DNA of 64,000 bases from Virgisporangium aliadipatigenens (GTDB lineage: Bacteria; Actinomycetota; Actinomycetes; Mycobacteriales; Micromonosporaceae): contig NZ_BOPF01000010.1 of the NCBI RefSeq assembly GCF_016863615.1, positions 186,001 through 250,000 on the forward strand. Reading direction: 5' to 3'. Below, piece after piece: positions 29,533-38,929 of the stretch. The notes beneath the pieces were generated by a model. The model did no database searches. It was not told the origin of the DNA and saw nothing but the letters and a program-made list of their open reading frames with translations. Both the position numbers and the translations under genes were made by a program. Position 1 is the stretch's first letter; every line of letters begins with the position of its first letter.

Positions 29533-29620
29533 TCGGCGGGATCGGCTCAGGCGAGCTGGTTCATGTCCATCAGCTCACCAGCGGCCGGTCGCGCGGACCA
29601 GGAGAGATCACCGGAAGAAA

Positions 29621-31213
29621 CTAGTGCCGGCGCCAGCCCTCCCGCCACAGGTCGGCGACCGGCGGATAGGTGAGCGTGTGCAGCCAGCGCGCCTTGGCCC
29701 CGCGGCGCACGGCGAGCAGCCCGGTGACGGTCCAGACCAGCCCGACCGCGACCGCCGTCCAACTCACCCACCGCGCGGCCGCGGGCGTCACGATCACGAC
29801 GATCAGCACGGTGAACGCCATGAGCACCAGCCCCAGGCACGCCCGCCCCGTCTGCCGCCACCGGCACGGCAGGCAGCGCGGCACCGAGACGGTGGCGACG
29901 TCGGCCCCGCGGGCGAGGCTCACCGGGTGGTCGTGCCGCGGGCTGCGGCGCACCCGCTGGCAGTAGTGGCAGCCGTCCCAGTCGACGGCGAACGCGAGCA
30001 GGTTGCGGGCGGCGCGGTCGGTGGAGGCGTCCCGGCGCGGTCCGGGCACGGGTGGCGCCGGCGGGGGCGGCGTCGCGCGCTGCGGCTCACCCGTGCGGGC
30101 GGCCCGGGTGCGCCGGCGCGACTCCATCACCTGGCGCTGGGCGGCCATCCGCAGGGCCTCGGCCCGCCGTGCGGCGGCCTCGCGGGCGGCGCGGGCGCGG
30201 CGTTCCTCGGCGGCCTCGTGCGCGGCCCGGGCGCTGCGCGCCTCCGACTCCTCGCGCAGCTTGCGCCGGCGGTACGCCTCGACGGCCTCGCGTACGCGCA
30301 GTTCCTGCTCGGCGGCGCGGAGCTGGCGCTGCACGGCGTCGACGCCGGCGGCCGTGCGGGCCAGCGGGGCGGCGAGCGCGAGCAGGTCCCGTGCGCTCGC
30401 CCAGGCACCGGAGGAGGAATGCCGGGCGGCGGCGCGCAGGAACAGTTCGACCGGATCGTCCTGGGTGGGGTCCAGGAGCTGGAGGGTCGTCAGGGGGATG
30501 ACCGCGGCGCGCAGGGCGGCCTCGGCCTCGGCCGGTGTCCCGTCGTCGACGGCCTCCCGGGCGGCCGCGACGCGGGCGCGCAGCGGCGCGGCGGCGATCC
30601 GCGCGGCCCGCTCGGCGACCCCCTCCGGCAGCCCCGCCTCGAACGGCAGCCGCCAGTGCCGCAGCGCCGGCTCGACCGGACCGCCGGCGGCGAGCGCGTC
30701 GACCGCGAGCCGGGCGTTGACCAGCGCCAGCGCGAGCGGCAGGATCCGGCGGACGCGCCGCAGCTGCGGCGTCCACGCCGCGTCGGTCTCGCGCAGCGCG
30801 AGCCAGTGCCGGTAGGCGTCCGGCCAGAGGTCGTCCGGGAAGAAGTCCCCGGCGCTGTGCTCCAGGGCCGTGCTGTGGCAGAGGACCGCGAGGTTGTGCC
30901 GGGCGACCGGGTCGGTCCCGGCGGCCGCCTCCCAGCGGGCGCGGGTGCCGGCGATGTCCCCGGCGGCCAGCGCGTCCAGGGCCGGATCCGCCCGGTACCA
31001 GAAGAACCCGTCCAGGAGCCGCGCGAGGGGCTCCTCGAGCCGGTCGGCGGCGGGGTCGCCCGCGAGCCGTTGTCGTACCAGTGCCGTGGGAACACCGACC
31101 GGCAGCCCCGCCGTCCGGAAGGGGTTGCGCCGGTAGAGCTCCGGGGAGCAGGCCTCGCGGAGAAGGCCGGCCGGCGCCATTTGCGTACACGCTCGGTTAC
31201 CGCCCGCTTCCAT
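29621..31213 (-). CDS. Membrane protein with helical domain and two Cys pairs, unknown function
   Basis: A 530-residue protein of no family I recognise. Residues 1-300 are helical with TPR-like spacing (LYRRNPFRTAGLPVGVPTAL near the start). Residues about 320-400 are a charged Arg/Ala/Glu coiled coil, followed by a Pro-rich linker. Then a CHYC pair and, about 30 residues later, a CLPC pair could form a zinc ribbon next to the membrane, and two helices (LGLVLMAFTVLIVVIVTPAA and WTAVAVGLVWTVTGLLAV) end the protein. ATG 31213 is seven bases after TAGACT on the minus strand, so a leaderless start is likely; ATG 31180 is an alternative. The App1-type gene lies divergently upstream. Confidence 0.7.
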   Translation of the reverse strand: MEAGGNRACTQMAPAGLLREACSPELYRRNPFRTAGLPVGVPTALVRQRLAGDPAADRLEEPLARLLDGFFWYRADPALDALAAGDIAGTRARWEAAAGTDPVARHNLAVLCHSTALEHSAGDFFPDDLWPDAYRHWLALRETDAAWTPQLRRVRRILPLALALVNARLAVDALAAGGPVEPALRHWRLPFEAGLPEGVAERAARIAAAPLRARVAAAREAVDDGTPAEAEAALRAAVIPLTTLQLLDPTQDDPVELFLRAAARHSSSGAWASARDLLALAAPLARTAAGVDAVQRQLRAAEQELRVREAVEAYRRRKLREESEARSARAAHEAAEERRARAAREAAARRAEALRMAAQRQVMESRRRTRAARTGEPQRATPPPPAPPVPGPRRDASTDRAARNLLAFAVDWDGCHYCQRVRRSPRHDHPVSLARGADVATVSVPRCLPCRWRQTGRACLGLVLMAFTVLIVVIVTPAAARWVSWTAVAVGLVWTVTGLLAVRRGAKARWLHTLTYPPVADLWREGWRRH

Positions 31214-31220
31214 ACGCGAA

Positions 31221-31226
31221 AGTCTA
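31221..31226 (-). promoter_or_regulatory. -10 hexamer TAGACT, leaderless start
   Basis: Read on the minus strand, TAGACT lies seven bases before the ATG at 31213. Confidence 0.5.
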
Positions 31227-31327
31227 TGTTCTTCTCGGCGAACGGGGGAGTCCATGCGCGCGCAGGAGTGCGCGAGCGGCCGTCGTGTTGCCCTGCCAGG
31301 TGGGGCCGGGTATGGCACCGTGGCATC

Positions 31328-32383
31328 GTGGCGCAGACACCCGTGGGCCCCATGAGGCCCGAGACGTTGCACCGCGCGGCACGGCTGGAGGACGCCGTGC
31401 ACCAGGTCATGGAGCGGCGCCTGCGACAACGCGGCTGGCGGGTCATGATCGTCCCGTACACCGGCTACGGGGGCCCCGGCTGGGCGCGGGTCCTGGCGCG
31501 GGTCGTCCTGGTCCGGGTCGAACGCCGCCAACGCCACCGCGCCGTGAAGGTGCGCGGCTGGCGCAGTTTCATGACGCTGCCGGTGAAGGACACCCCGGTG
31601 GTCATCGACGTCGGCGGCACCAGCCACGAGGCGATCACCGACCGGGAGGGGTTCGTCGACTGCCGGGTCGAGGGCGACCTGTCGCCGGGCTGGTGCACGG
31701 TCGGCATCCGCACCGACCACGCGCAGCCGGTCGAGGCGCCGATCCGGGTGGTCGACCCGTCGGTGCGCTTCGGACTGATCTCCGACATCGACGACACGGT
31801 CATGGTGACCGCGCTGCCGCGCCCGCTGCTCGCCGCGTGGAACACGTTCGTGCTGGACGAGCATGCCCGCATGGCGGTGCCCGGCATGGCCGTTCTCTAC
31901 GAACGCCTCACCAACGCCTACACCGGCGCGCCGGTCTTCTACCTCTCCACCGGCGCGTGGAACGTGGCGCCGACGCTGACCCGTTTTCTCGGCCGCCACC
32001 TGTATCCGGCGGGGCCGCTGCTGCTGACCGCGTGGGGGCCGAAGTCGGACCGCTGGTTCCGCAGCGGGCGAGCGCACAAGCGGGCCACGCTGGCGCGGCT
32101 GGCGCGGGAGTTCCCGGAGGTCAAGTGGCTGCTGGTCGGCGACGACGGGCAGCACGACGAGGAGATCTACGCGGAGTTCGCGGCCGACCATCCGGACAAC
32201 GTGGCGGCGGTGGCGATCCGGCGGCTGTCGCCGACCCAGTCGGTGCTGGCCGGTGGGTTGCCGGCCCCGGTCGTCGAGGGCCAGGAGTCCGGCCCGGCCG
32301 GCCTGCGCTGGATGTACGCCCCCGACGGCGCGGGCCTCTGGCGCCAGCTGCGCGAGAGCGGCCTCTCCCACCCGAAGGGCTGA
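31328..32383 (+). CDS. App1-family (DUF2183) phosphatidate phosphatase-like protein
   Basis: A 351-residue protein of the HAD-like App1 family. The catalytic DxDxT is in LISDIDDTVMVT (about residue 152). Family elements follow: VFYLSTGAWNVAPTL, GPKSDRWFRSGRAHKRATLA and the acidic motif LLVGDDGQHDEEIYAEFA. Yeast App1 is a magnesium-dependent phosphatidate phosphatase; bacterial members are poorly studied and may act on other phosphoesters. The first 100 residues are a beta domain also typical of bacterial members. GTG 31328 is in frame; ATG 31352 (MRPETLHR) is the alternative. No signal peptide is seen. Confidence 0.85.
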   Translation: MAQTPVGPMRPETLHRAARLEDAVHQVMERRLRQRGWRVMIVPYTGYGGPGWARVLARVVLVRVERRQRHRAVKVRGWRSFMTLPVKDTPVVIDVGGTSHEAITDREGFVDCRVEGDLSPGWCTVGIRTDHAQPVEAPIRVVDPSVRFGLISDIDDTVMVTALPRPLLAAWNTFVLDEHARMAVPGMAVLYERLTNAYTGAPVFYLSTGAWNVAPTLTRFLGRHLYPAGPLLLTAWGPKSDRWFRSGRAHKRATLARLAREFPEVKWLLVGDDGQHDEEIYAEFAADHPDNVAAVAIRRLSPTQSVLAGGLPAPVVEGQESGPAGLRWMYAPDGAGLWRQLRESGLSHPKG

Positions 32384-32455
32384 AGGACGCTCCGCTGCCG
32401 GATTCGCGTTCAGCCGCCCAGCTCACCGCCCACCCGACCGCCATGGCGCCGCACG

Positions 32456-32562
32456 GGTGTGAGCTCACGGCGGTCGCGCTCACACGGGTGTGAGTTGAGT
32501 GCGGACGTGTGTGAGCTCAGGGAGATCAAATCGCTAGTTGACCTCCGTACGCTCACACACGT
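32456..32562. repeat. Cluster of GTGTGAG / CTCACAC repeats in a gene-poor spacer
   Basis: Between 32384 and 32706 I see no convincing gene. Within it are GTGAGCTCAC (32459-32468, perfect palindrome), CTCACAC-GG-GTGTGAG (32479-32494, perfect inverted repeat), TGAGCTCA again (32512-32519) in GTGTGTGAGCTCAG, and GCTCACACACGTG (from 32551). From about 32590 the spacer becomes AT-richer up to the LuxR-type gene and probably holds its promoter. The repeats could be a multi-site operator. Confidence 0.6.
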
Positions 32563-32706
32563 GCGGTCGCGCGGGCGGTGGACGGGCGAAATGAAGGTCT
32601 TGATCTGGCTTTTGAATCCTCGAAACGCAGTGCTTCAAAACAAATTGGTGACTAAACGAAGATCCGGGCGGTCACAAAACCCGATCGACGGGTGACACTG
32701 TTACCC

Positions 32707-33408
32707 ATGATCCGCACTCTCGTGGTCGACGATCAGAGTCTGGTCCGGGCGGGGGTGCGCGTCGTGCTGGAGAGCGCGCCCGACATCGAGGTCGTCGGTG
32801 AGGCAGTGGACGGCTTCGACGCGGTGCGCGCGGTCGAACGGCTGCGGCCGCACGTGGTCGTCTCCGACGCGCGGATGCCGCGGGTCGACGGGATCGAGGC
32901 CACCCGGCGGATCGTGGCCGGCTCGCCCGGCACGCAGGTGCTGATCCTCACCCGGCGGGACGACGAGGAGACCATCTACGCCGCGCTGGCCGCCGGTGCA
33001 ATCGGCTTTCTCGTGCGGGACGGCGATCCGCGGGTGATCGCCGACGCGGTCCGGCGGGCCGCCCGGGGCGAACCGGTGCTCGGCGGGCCGGTGCTGGCGC
33101 GGGTGGTGCAGCGGGCGCGGCGGGCCTTCGAGGCGGAACGCACGGGCAACCGCCCGGGGCCGGAACCGGCCGGGCTGACGCCCCGCGAACGGGACGTGCT
33201 GGCGCTCGTCGGCGCCGGCCTGTCCAACCAGGAGATCGCCGCGCGGCTGCACCTCGGGGTGACGACGGTCAAGACGCACATCGTGGCGCTGCTCGACAAG
33301 TTGGGCGTGCGCAATCGGGTGCAGGCGGGCATATACGCGCACCGGCTCGGGCTGGTGGACGACGCGTTCCACCCCGTGCCGCCGATCTCGACCGGCCCGA
33401 CCCGGTGA
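32707..33408 (+). CDS. NarL/LuxR-family response regulator, no kinase nearby
   Basis: A 233-residue regulator. The receiver (1-120) has VDD, phospho-Asp in VVSDARMPRVDG and Thr in LILTRRD, but the conserved Lys of the K-D motif is Arg (GFLVRDGDP), which may alter phosphorylation response. The C-terminal LuxR helix-turn-helix (about 155-215) reads LTPRERDVLALVGAGLSNQE, then TTVKTHI. ATG 32707 starts directly with the first beta strand; no strong ribosome site precedes it. There is no adjacent histidine kinase. The GGDEF-EAL gene follows in the same direction after 100 bases. Confidence 0.9.
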   Translation: MIRTLVVDDQSLVRAGVRVVLESAPDIEVVGEAVDGFDAVRAVERLRPHVVVSDARMPRVDGIEATRRIVAGSPGTQVLILTRRDDEETIYAALAAGAIGFLVRDGDPRVIADAVRRAARGEPVLGGPVLARVVQRARRAFEAERTGNRPGPEPAGLTPRERDVLALVGAGLSNQEIAARLHLGVTTVKTHIVALLDKLGVRNRVQAGIYAHRLGLVDDAFHPVPPISTGPTR

Positions 33409-33508
33409 ATTAGCGTCGTTCGGCTGATCGATAACCACCTCCTTGGCCATAAGGTGAGCCGGGGCCGAATTGGGGTCCGCACTGTCTTGCCGGGGCTAAT
33501 GCGGATAG

Positions 33509-35821
33509 GTGGGCGGTTTGTCGGGTTGTGTGGTCGTAGCAACTGACACCGCCCTGCGGCGCGGGTGGCCCTGGTTGCTCTACCTCTGCGGCGGACTGGC
33601 CGCCACCGGGCTGTACGCGGCCGGGATAGCGCCGCAGGCGGCGTTCGCGGTGGTGGGCGTGGGCAGCGTGGTGACCTGGTTCCTGGCGCCGTGGCTGCAC
33701 CGCACGCAGCTGCGCCGGCCGTGGCGGCTGCTCACCCTCGCCGGCGTGTTCTTCCTCCTCGGCGTGCTGATCCGGCCGGTCGTCGCGGGCGCGCACGGCT
33801 ACCTGGTGCTGCTGTCGGACGTGTTCACGCTGCCGGGCTACCTGCTGGCGATCGCAGGCCTCGCGCACTTCCTCGCGGCGCGCCGGGGCACCGAACGCCA
33901 CACCGTCATCGACGGCCTCATCGTGTTCACCGGTGCGGCGGTCGCCTCCGTGGTGGTGTTCGCGTTGCCGGCCGCGTCGATCCCCGGGCGCCCGGTGGCC
34001 GTGTCCGTGGTGGCCGGCGTCTATCCGGTGCTCGACGCCGTGCTGGTGCTGATCGTCGCCAACCTCGCGTTCACGACGGCGGTGCGCCAGCCGAGCTTCA
34101 TCCTCATCCTGCTGATGATGGTGTGGATGTTCGTCGGCGACGTGTCGTACGCGATCATCGGGATCTCCGGCGAACTGTACGCGTCGCCGTGGCTGGACCT
34201 GCCGTTCCTGCTGGCGTTCACGCTCGGCGGGGCGGCCGGGCTGCACCCGTCGGCGCGGCACCTCGACCGGCCGACGCCGCTGGCCGTGCAGGAGTGGTCG
34301 GTGCCGCGGCTGCTGCTGATCCTGCCGGCGCTGGCGTGCCCGTTCGTGCTGACGATCGCGGTGCAGGACAAGGGCTCGACCGAACGGTGGGTGCTCGGCG
34401 CCGGCGGCGCGCTGATGGTGGCGCTGCTGCTCATGCGTTCGCTGTCGGCGGTGCAGAACTACGCCGCCGTGCAGCACCGCCTGGTCGAGATGGCCACCCA
34501 CGACCCGCTCACCGGGCTGCCCAACCGGCGCATGGTGCGCACCGTCGTCGACGACCTGCTCGCCCGTCCCCGCCCGGACGGCGCCCCGGTGTGGCTGTTC
34601 TACCTGGATCTCGACGGCTTCAAGGTGGTGAACGACTCCTGGGGTCACCCGGCCGGCGACCAGCTCATCAAGGACGTGGCGCGCCGCCTGCGGCAGGCCC
34701 TGCCGGAGCCGGCCACGGTGGCCCGGGTCGGCGGGGACGAGTTCGTGGTGATCCGCTGCTGCACCGAGACCGAGGCGTTGGCGCAGGCCCAGCAGATCCT
34801 GGACTGCGTCGACAAACCGTTGCTGGTCAACGGCGCCGAGGTCGTGCTCACCGCGTCGGTCGGCATGGCCTGCACGGGCGAGGACGCGCACGAGGACTCG
34901 ACCGAGGCGCTGATGCGCGACGCCGACACGGCCATGTACCGCACCAAGTCGGAGGGGCGCGGCAGCTTCACGGTCTTCGACGCGTCGATGCGCATGGCCG
35001 TGCGCGAACGCCTCGACATCGAGGTCGCCCTGCGCAGCGCCGTGGCGCAGGACCAGCTGGTGCTGGAGTACCAGCCGATCGTGCGCCTGGCGACGGGTGC
35101 GCCCTCGGGCGCGGAGGCGCTGGTGCGCTGGCGGCATCCGACGCGGGGCGTGCTGGGGCCGACGACGTTCATCCCGATCGCGGAGGGGTCCAACCTCATC
35201 TCGGCCATCGGGACCTGGGTGCTGCTGCGCTCGATCGAGCAGCTGGCGCAGTGGCGCCGCGCGGGTGTGGTGGACGACGACTTCTGGCTGTCGATCAACG
35301 TGTCGCCGCGCCAACTGACCGACCGCGGCCTCGCCGGGGTGCTGCGCGCCGAGCTCGAACGCTGGGACGTGCCGGCGGCGTGCGTCGTTCTGGAGATCAC
35401 GGAATCGGTGATGGTCGACGGCGGCGACGTGACCGAACACGTGATGGAGGATCTGCGCGCGCTCGGGGTGCGGATCGCGGTGGACGACTTCGGCACCGGC
35501 TTCTCGGCGCTGGGCTACCTGCGGCGGCACCCGGTGACCGGGGTGAAGATCGACCGGTCGTTCGTGGCGGGGCTGGGCGCCAACACCGAGGACGAGGAGA
35601 TCGTGCGGGCGGTGGTGGCGATGAGTTCGGCGCTGGGGTTGACCGTCGTGGCCGAGGGGGTGGAGACGGTCGACCAGCGGTCGGTGCTGGACGCGCTCGG
35701 GGTGACGCTGGCGCAGGGCTGGCTCTGGGGACGCGCCACGGACCCCGCTGCTTTCGCGGCGGGCTGGGCCGTCCCGACTCAGGCCGCCGCTTCGGGGAGC
35801 TCGTCCTCGGGGAACTCGTAG
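33509..35821 (+). CDS. Membrane cyclic-di-GMP synthase/phosphodiesterase (GGDEF-EAL)
   Basis: A 770-residue protein. Eight to ten membrane helices (about 20-315) form an N-terminal sensor. The GGDEF domain (about 325-490) keeps VGGDEF at about 407 and DLDGFKVVND, so diguanylate cyclase activity is plausible; the RxxD inhibitory site is absent (VARVGGDEF). The EAL domain (about 505-755) keeps AEALVRWRHP, NVSPRQL, EITES, VDDFGTGFSALGYL, KIDRSFV and AEGVET, so phosphodiesterase activity is also plausible. It should adjust c-di-GMP at the membrane. GTG 33509 is the longest sensible start. The last 43 bases overlap the convergent GNAT-like gene. Confidence 0.93.
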   Translation: MGGLSGCVVVATDTALRRGWPWLLYLCGGLAATGLYAAGIAPQAAFAVVGVGSVVTWFLAPWLHRTQLRRPWRLLTLAGVFFLLGVLIRPVVAGAHGYLVLLSDVFTLPGYLLAIAGLAHFLAARRGTERHTVIDGLIVFTGAAVASVVVFALPAASIPGRPVAVSVVAGVYPVLDAVLVLIVANLAFTTAVRQPSFILILLMMVWMFVGDVSYAIIGISGELYASPWLDLPFLLAFTLGGAAGLHPSARHLDRPTPLAVQEWSVPRLLLILPALACPFVLTIAVQDKGSTERWVLGAGGALMVALLLMRSLSAVQNYAAVQHRLVEMATHDPLTGLPNRRMVRTVVDDLLARPRPDGAPVWLFYLDLDGFKVVNDSWGHPAGDQLIKDVARRLRQALPEPATVARVGGDEFVVIRCCTETEALAQAQQILDCVDKPLLVNGAEVVLTASVGMACTGEDAHEDSTEALMRDADTAMYRTKSEGRGSFTVFDASMRMAVRERLDIEVALRSAVAQDQLVLEYQPIVRLATGAPSGAEALVRWRHPTRGVLGPTTFIPIAEGSNLISAIGTWVLLRSIEQLAQWRRAGVVDDDFWLSINVSPRQLTDRGLAGVLRAELERWDVPAACVVLEITESVMVDGGDVTEHVMEDLRALGVRIAVDDFGTGFSALGYLRRHPVTGVKIDRSFVAGLGANTEDEEIVRAVVAMSSALGLTVVAEGVETVDQRSVLDALGVTLAQGWLWGRATDPAAFAAGWAVPTQAAASGSSSSGNS

Positions 35822-36336
35822 AGCCAGTACGACTGCTCGTCCATCCGGTGGCCGCGCAGGGGTGCGGGGAGCCGCCGCACGATGAGGCCGACGACGTCGG
35901 CGATCCGGTTGACCTCGGTGCGGTGCCGGCAGAAGTCCATGGCGACGACGGCCCGTTCGCGGTGCGCCACCTCGTACATGGCGGTGATCATCCGCCGGAA
36001 CGCCCCCTCGCTTCCCGCCGCGACGGCCACGAATCCGATGTAGCGGACGCGCTTCTCGGCGAAGTGCACCGGCCACCGGCGGGCGAAGTACAGCGGCGAG
36101 ATCAGCGGAACGGCGTCCAGGTCGTTGGTGAACGTCGCGAGCCCGCGCACGCCCTCGCCGTCGATCGCCAGATACTTGTCGACCCGGGTGTCGGCCATGA
36201 CGGCGTCGAACTCCGCGCGGTACATCAGGTGCCGCTGCACCGCCTGCCACTGGAGTTCCTCGAAGGCCTCCGTGTAGAGCTTCCACGCCCCTTCGAGGAG
36301 GGTTGCCGGGACGGCCCCGGCGACGTCGATCCGCAT
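35779..36336 (-). CDS. GNAT-like acyltransferase-fold protein
   Basis: A 185-residue soluble protein. ATG 36336 gives MRIDVAGAVPATLLEGAWKL and follows a G-rich ribosome site (GGGGGGCGC). The alternation of helices and strands (VDKYLAIDGEGVRGLATFTN, then RVRYIGFVAVAAGSEGAFRR, then AVVAMDFC) resembles acyl-CoA or acyl-ACP N-acyltransferases of the GNAT superfamily, including autoinducer-synthase-like members, but no firm acetyl-CoA loop is seen. Substrate unknown. It is divergent from the ureide operon and convergent with the GGDEF-EAL gene. Confidence 0.6.
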   Translation of the reverse strand: MRIDVAGAVPATLLEGAWKLYTEAFEELQWQAVQRHLMYRAEFDAVMADTRVDKYLAIDGEGVRGLATFTNDLDAVPLISPLYFARRWPVHFAEKRVRYIGFVAVAAGSEGAFRRMITAMYEVAHRERAVVAMDFCRHRTEVNRIADVVGLIVRRLPAPLRGHRMDEQSYWLYEFPEDELPEAAA

Positions 36337-36452
36337 GCGCCCCCCGACCCATCTACTCGGATCAATTCTCGAAGAGTAACCCGGCCGACCCCGACTCTGC
36401 GTAGTGAAAGTAGCCACTTCGCGTGAAGATCCCCGGTTGCCGGTTCGGCGCC

Positions 36453-36458
36453 TAAGCT
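36453..36458 (+). promoter_or_regulatory. -10 hexamer TAAGCT before the ureide operon
   Basis: TAAGCT lies six bases before the ATG at 36465, so the operon message is probably leaderless. Confidence 0.55.
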
Positions 36459-36464
36459 GAACGG

Positions 36465-37640
36465 ATGGACGCGGGACGGTTGCCCGAAAGCCTGCTGGCC
36501 AGGCTCGATGCCCACCTCGCGGCCACCGACGCAGACCTCGCCGCGCGATATCCCGGCCCGGTGCGCGGCCGCCTGCCGATCCACACCGTCTACGTCCCGG
36601 CCGACCGCGTGAAGCCCGGGCTCGTCGAGGAGTTCGGGCAGGCCGCGCTGACGGCCCTCGGCCGTTTCCCGCCGCTGCCGTTCGAGGAGTCGCTGCGCGC
36701 GCGGGTCGTCGACAAGCTTCAGCGGGAACCGGTGGAGGATCTGCGGGTCGACTTCGAGGACGGGTACGGGATCCGGCCCGACGACGAGGAGGACGCCGCG
36801 GTGGCCGTGTGCGTGGCCGGGCTGCGGACCGGGCCGCTGCCGCCCTTCGTGGGCCTGCGGTGCAAGAGCCTGGAGGCGCGGACCCGGGCCCGGGCCGTGC
36901 GGACCCTGGATCTCTTTCTGGGGGAACTCGGTCCGCTCCCCGCGGGCTTCGTCATCACACTGCCGAAGGTCAGCGCCGTCGCACAGGTGGAGGCGATGGT
37001 GCAGGTGTGCGCCGCCCTGGAAACGGCGCACGGGCTGGCGCCGGGCGCGCTCCGGTTCGAGATCCAGATCGAGACGGCCCCGGCGATCCTCGACGCGGGC
37101 GGCACCGCGACGGTGGCCCGCATGCTGCACGCCGCCGCGGGGCGCTGCGCCGGCCTGCACTACGGCACCTACGACTACAGCGCGGCGCTGGGCATCGCAC
37201 CGGCGCACCAGTCGATGGAACATCCCGCCGCCGACCACGCGAAGGCCGTGCTGCAGGTGGCGGCCGCCGGCACCGGTGTGCCCGTGGCGGACGGCTCGAC
37301 GAACATCGTCCCCGACGGCGAGCCCACCGCCGTGCAGGCCGCCTGGGCGCTGCACCTGCGGCTGGTGCGCCGTTCCCTGGAACGCGGGTTCTACCAGGGC
37401 TGGGACCTGCATCCCGCGCAGCTGCCCACGCGGTACGCGGCGACCTACGCGTTCTTCCGCGACGGGCTGCCGGCCGCCTGCCGCCGCCTGTCCGACTATC
37501 TCGAACGCAGGGTCGGTGGCGTGCTGGACGAGCCGGCCACCGCGCGGGCGATGGCGGGATTCCTGCTGCGCGCGCTCGACTGCGGAGCCGTGGACGTTTC
37601 CGAGATCCCGTTCGAGCGCGCGGTTCTGGAGGACCTGTGA
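36465..37640 (+). CDS. CitE/HpcH-like aldolase/lyase of the ureide operon
   Basis: A 391-residue TIM-barrel protein of the CitE/HpcH-like group (DUF6986). Metal and substrate residues are visible in [27 protein letters not shown] and [15 protein letters not shown], and there is a late [10 protein letters not shown]. Homologues act on acyl-CoA thioesters with glyoxylate or on related C-C bonds. It is the first gene of an operon with allantoinase and allantoicase, whose end product is ureidoglycolate, then glyoxylate. It may therefore cleave ureidoglycolate or condense glyoxylate with acetyl-CoA to malate; both are inference. The stop overlaps the next GTG (GTGA). Confidence 0.8.
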   Translation: MDAGRLPESLLARLDAHLAATDADLAARYPGPVRGRLPIHTVYVPADRVKPGLVEEFGQAALTALGRFPPLPFEESLRARVVDKLQREPVEDLRVDFEDGYGIRPDDEEDAAVAVCVAGLRTGPLPPFVGLRCKSLEARTRARAVRTLDLFLGELGPLPAGFVITLPKVSAVAQVEAMVQVCAALETAHGLAPGALRFEIQIETAPAILDAGGTATVARMLHAAAGRCAGLHYGTYDYSAALGIAPAHQSMEHPAADHAKAVLQVAAAGTGVPVADGSTNIVPDGEPTAVQAAWALHLRLVRRSLERGFYQGWDLHPAQLPTRYAATYAFFRDGLPAACRRLSDYLERRVGGVLDEPATARAMAGFLLRALDCGAVDVSEIPFERAVLEDL

Positions 37641-38929
37641 TTGTTCGATCCCGGCAGGTGATGCTGCCTTCCGGCCCGCAGCCCGCCGCCGTACGGGTGC
37701 ACGACGGCGTGATCGCCGCGGTGCTGGCCTACGACGCACCGTCCACAGTGGACGTCGATCTCGGCGACGTGGCGCTGCTGCCCGGCCTCGTCGACACCCA
37801 TGTGCACGTCAACGAGCCCGGGCGCACCGAGTGGGAGGGCTTCGCCACGGCGACCCGCGCGGCGGCCGCCGGCGGCGTCACCACGATCGTCGACATGCCG
37901 CTGAACTCCCTGCCGCCCACCACCTCCGTCGCCGCCCTGCAGGAGAAGAAGGCCGCCGCCACCGGCCAGTGCCACGTCGACGTGGGCTTCTGGGGCGGCG
38001 CCGTCCCGGGCAACGCCCCCGATCTGGTGCCGCTGCACGAGGCGGGCGTCTTCGGGTTCAAGAGCTTCCTCATCGACTCCGGCGTGCCGGAGTTCCCGCC
38101 GCTGGACCCGGCCGGGCTGCGCGCCGCGATGTCCACTGTGGACGCCCTGTTCATCGTGCACGCCGAGGACCCTTCGGCGGTCAGCGATCCCGGTCCGACC
38201 CGGCGGTTCGCGGACTTCGAGGCGTCGCGCCCGGGTGCGGGGGAGGCGCGCGCCGTCGCGGCCGTCATCGACGCCGCCCGGGCCACCGGCGCGCGGGCGC
38301 ACATCCTGCACCTGTCGGCCGCCGCCGCGCTGCCGCTGATCGCCGCCGCCCGCGCCGACGGCGTGCGGATCACGGCGGAGACCTGCCCGCACTACCTGAC
38401 GCTCAGCGCCGACGAGGTGCCCGACGGCGCCACGGAGTTCAAGTGCTGCCCGCCGATCCGCGACGACGCCAACCGGGACGCGCTCTGGGCCGGCCTCGCC
38501 GACGGCACCGTCCACTGTGTCGTGTCGGACCACTCGCCGTGCACGCCGGACCTGAAACGGCCGGAGACCGGCGACTTCGGCGCCGCGTGGGGCGGCATCG
38601 CGAGTGTCCAATTAGGACTGCCGGTGATGTGGAGCGAGGCGCGGCGGCGCGGGTTCGGGCTCGACGACGTGGTGCGCTGGATGGCCGCGCACCCCGCCGC
38701 GCTGGCCGGGCTGCGGGGCAAGGGGCGCATCGAGGTCGGCGCCGACGCGGACCTGACGGCGTTCGCGCCCGACGAGGAGTTCCTGGTCGAACCGGCCGCG
38801 CTGCACCACCGCCACCCGGTCACCCCGTACGCCGGCAAGCGCCTGCACGGCGTCGTGCGCCACGTGTGGCTGCGCGGCGTTCCCGTGGACGGCACGACTC
38901 CGAGGGGAAGGTTCCTGACCCATGAGTGA
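37637..38929 (+). CDS. allB: Allantoinase
   Basis: A 430-residue cyclic amidohydrolase that opens the hydantoin ring of allantoin to give allantoate. The binuclear metal site is complete: HVH in [12 protein letters not shown], the Lys to be carboxylated in GFKSFLID (about 142), His in IVHAED and HILHLS, and Asp in VSDHSPC. The start [20 protein letters not shown] and the C-terminal [12 protein letters not shown] favour allantoinase over dihydropyrimidinase, as does the allantoicase gene directly after. GTG 37637 overlaps the previous stop. Two exact palindrome copies lie in this gene. Confidence 0.93.
   Translation: MIVRSRQVMLPSGPQPAAVRVHDGVIAAVLAYDAPSTVDVDLGDVALLPGLVDTHVHVNEPGRTEWEGFATATRAAAAGGVTTIVDMPLNSLPPTTSVAALQEKKAAATGQCHVDVGFWGGAVPGNAPDLVPLHEAGVFGFKSFLIDSGVPEFPPLDPAGLRAAMSTVDALFIVHAEDPSAVSDPGPTRRFADFEASRPGAGEARAVAAVIDAARATGARAHILHLSAAAALPLIAAARADGVRITAETCPHYLTLSADEVPDGATEFKCCPPIRDDANRDALWAGLADGTVHCVVSDHSPCTPDLKRPETGDFGAAWGGIASVQLGLPVMWSEARRRGFGLDDVVRWMAAHPAALAGLRGKGRIEVGADADLTAFAPDEEFLVEPAALHHRHPVTPYAGKRLHGVVRHVWLRGVPVDGTTPRGRFLTHE
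37741..37753. repeat. GTCCACAGTGGAC palindrome, copy 6
   Basis: Exact dyad in allB, read as Ser-Thr-Val-Asp in a variable surface region of the enzyme. Confidence 0.8.
38130..38142. repeat. GTCCACTGTGGAC palindrome, copy 7
   Basis: Second exact dyad in allB, 389 bases after copy 6, read as Ser-Thr-Val-Asp with ACT. Confidence 0.8.

Noticed and set aside
29533-29620. Short gene between the NB-ARC regulator and the convergent membrane protein
   Set aside because: Only an antisense frame ending MDMNQLA is present, with no start signal or ribosome site.
32459-32695. 78-codon plus-strand frame in the repeat-rich spacer
   Set aside because: No ribosome site, third-position GC is low, and the sequence is dominated by the inverted repeats.
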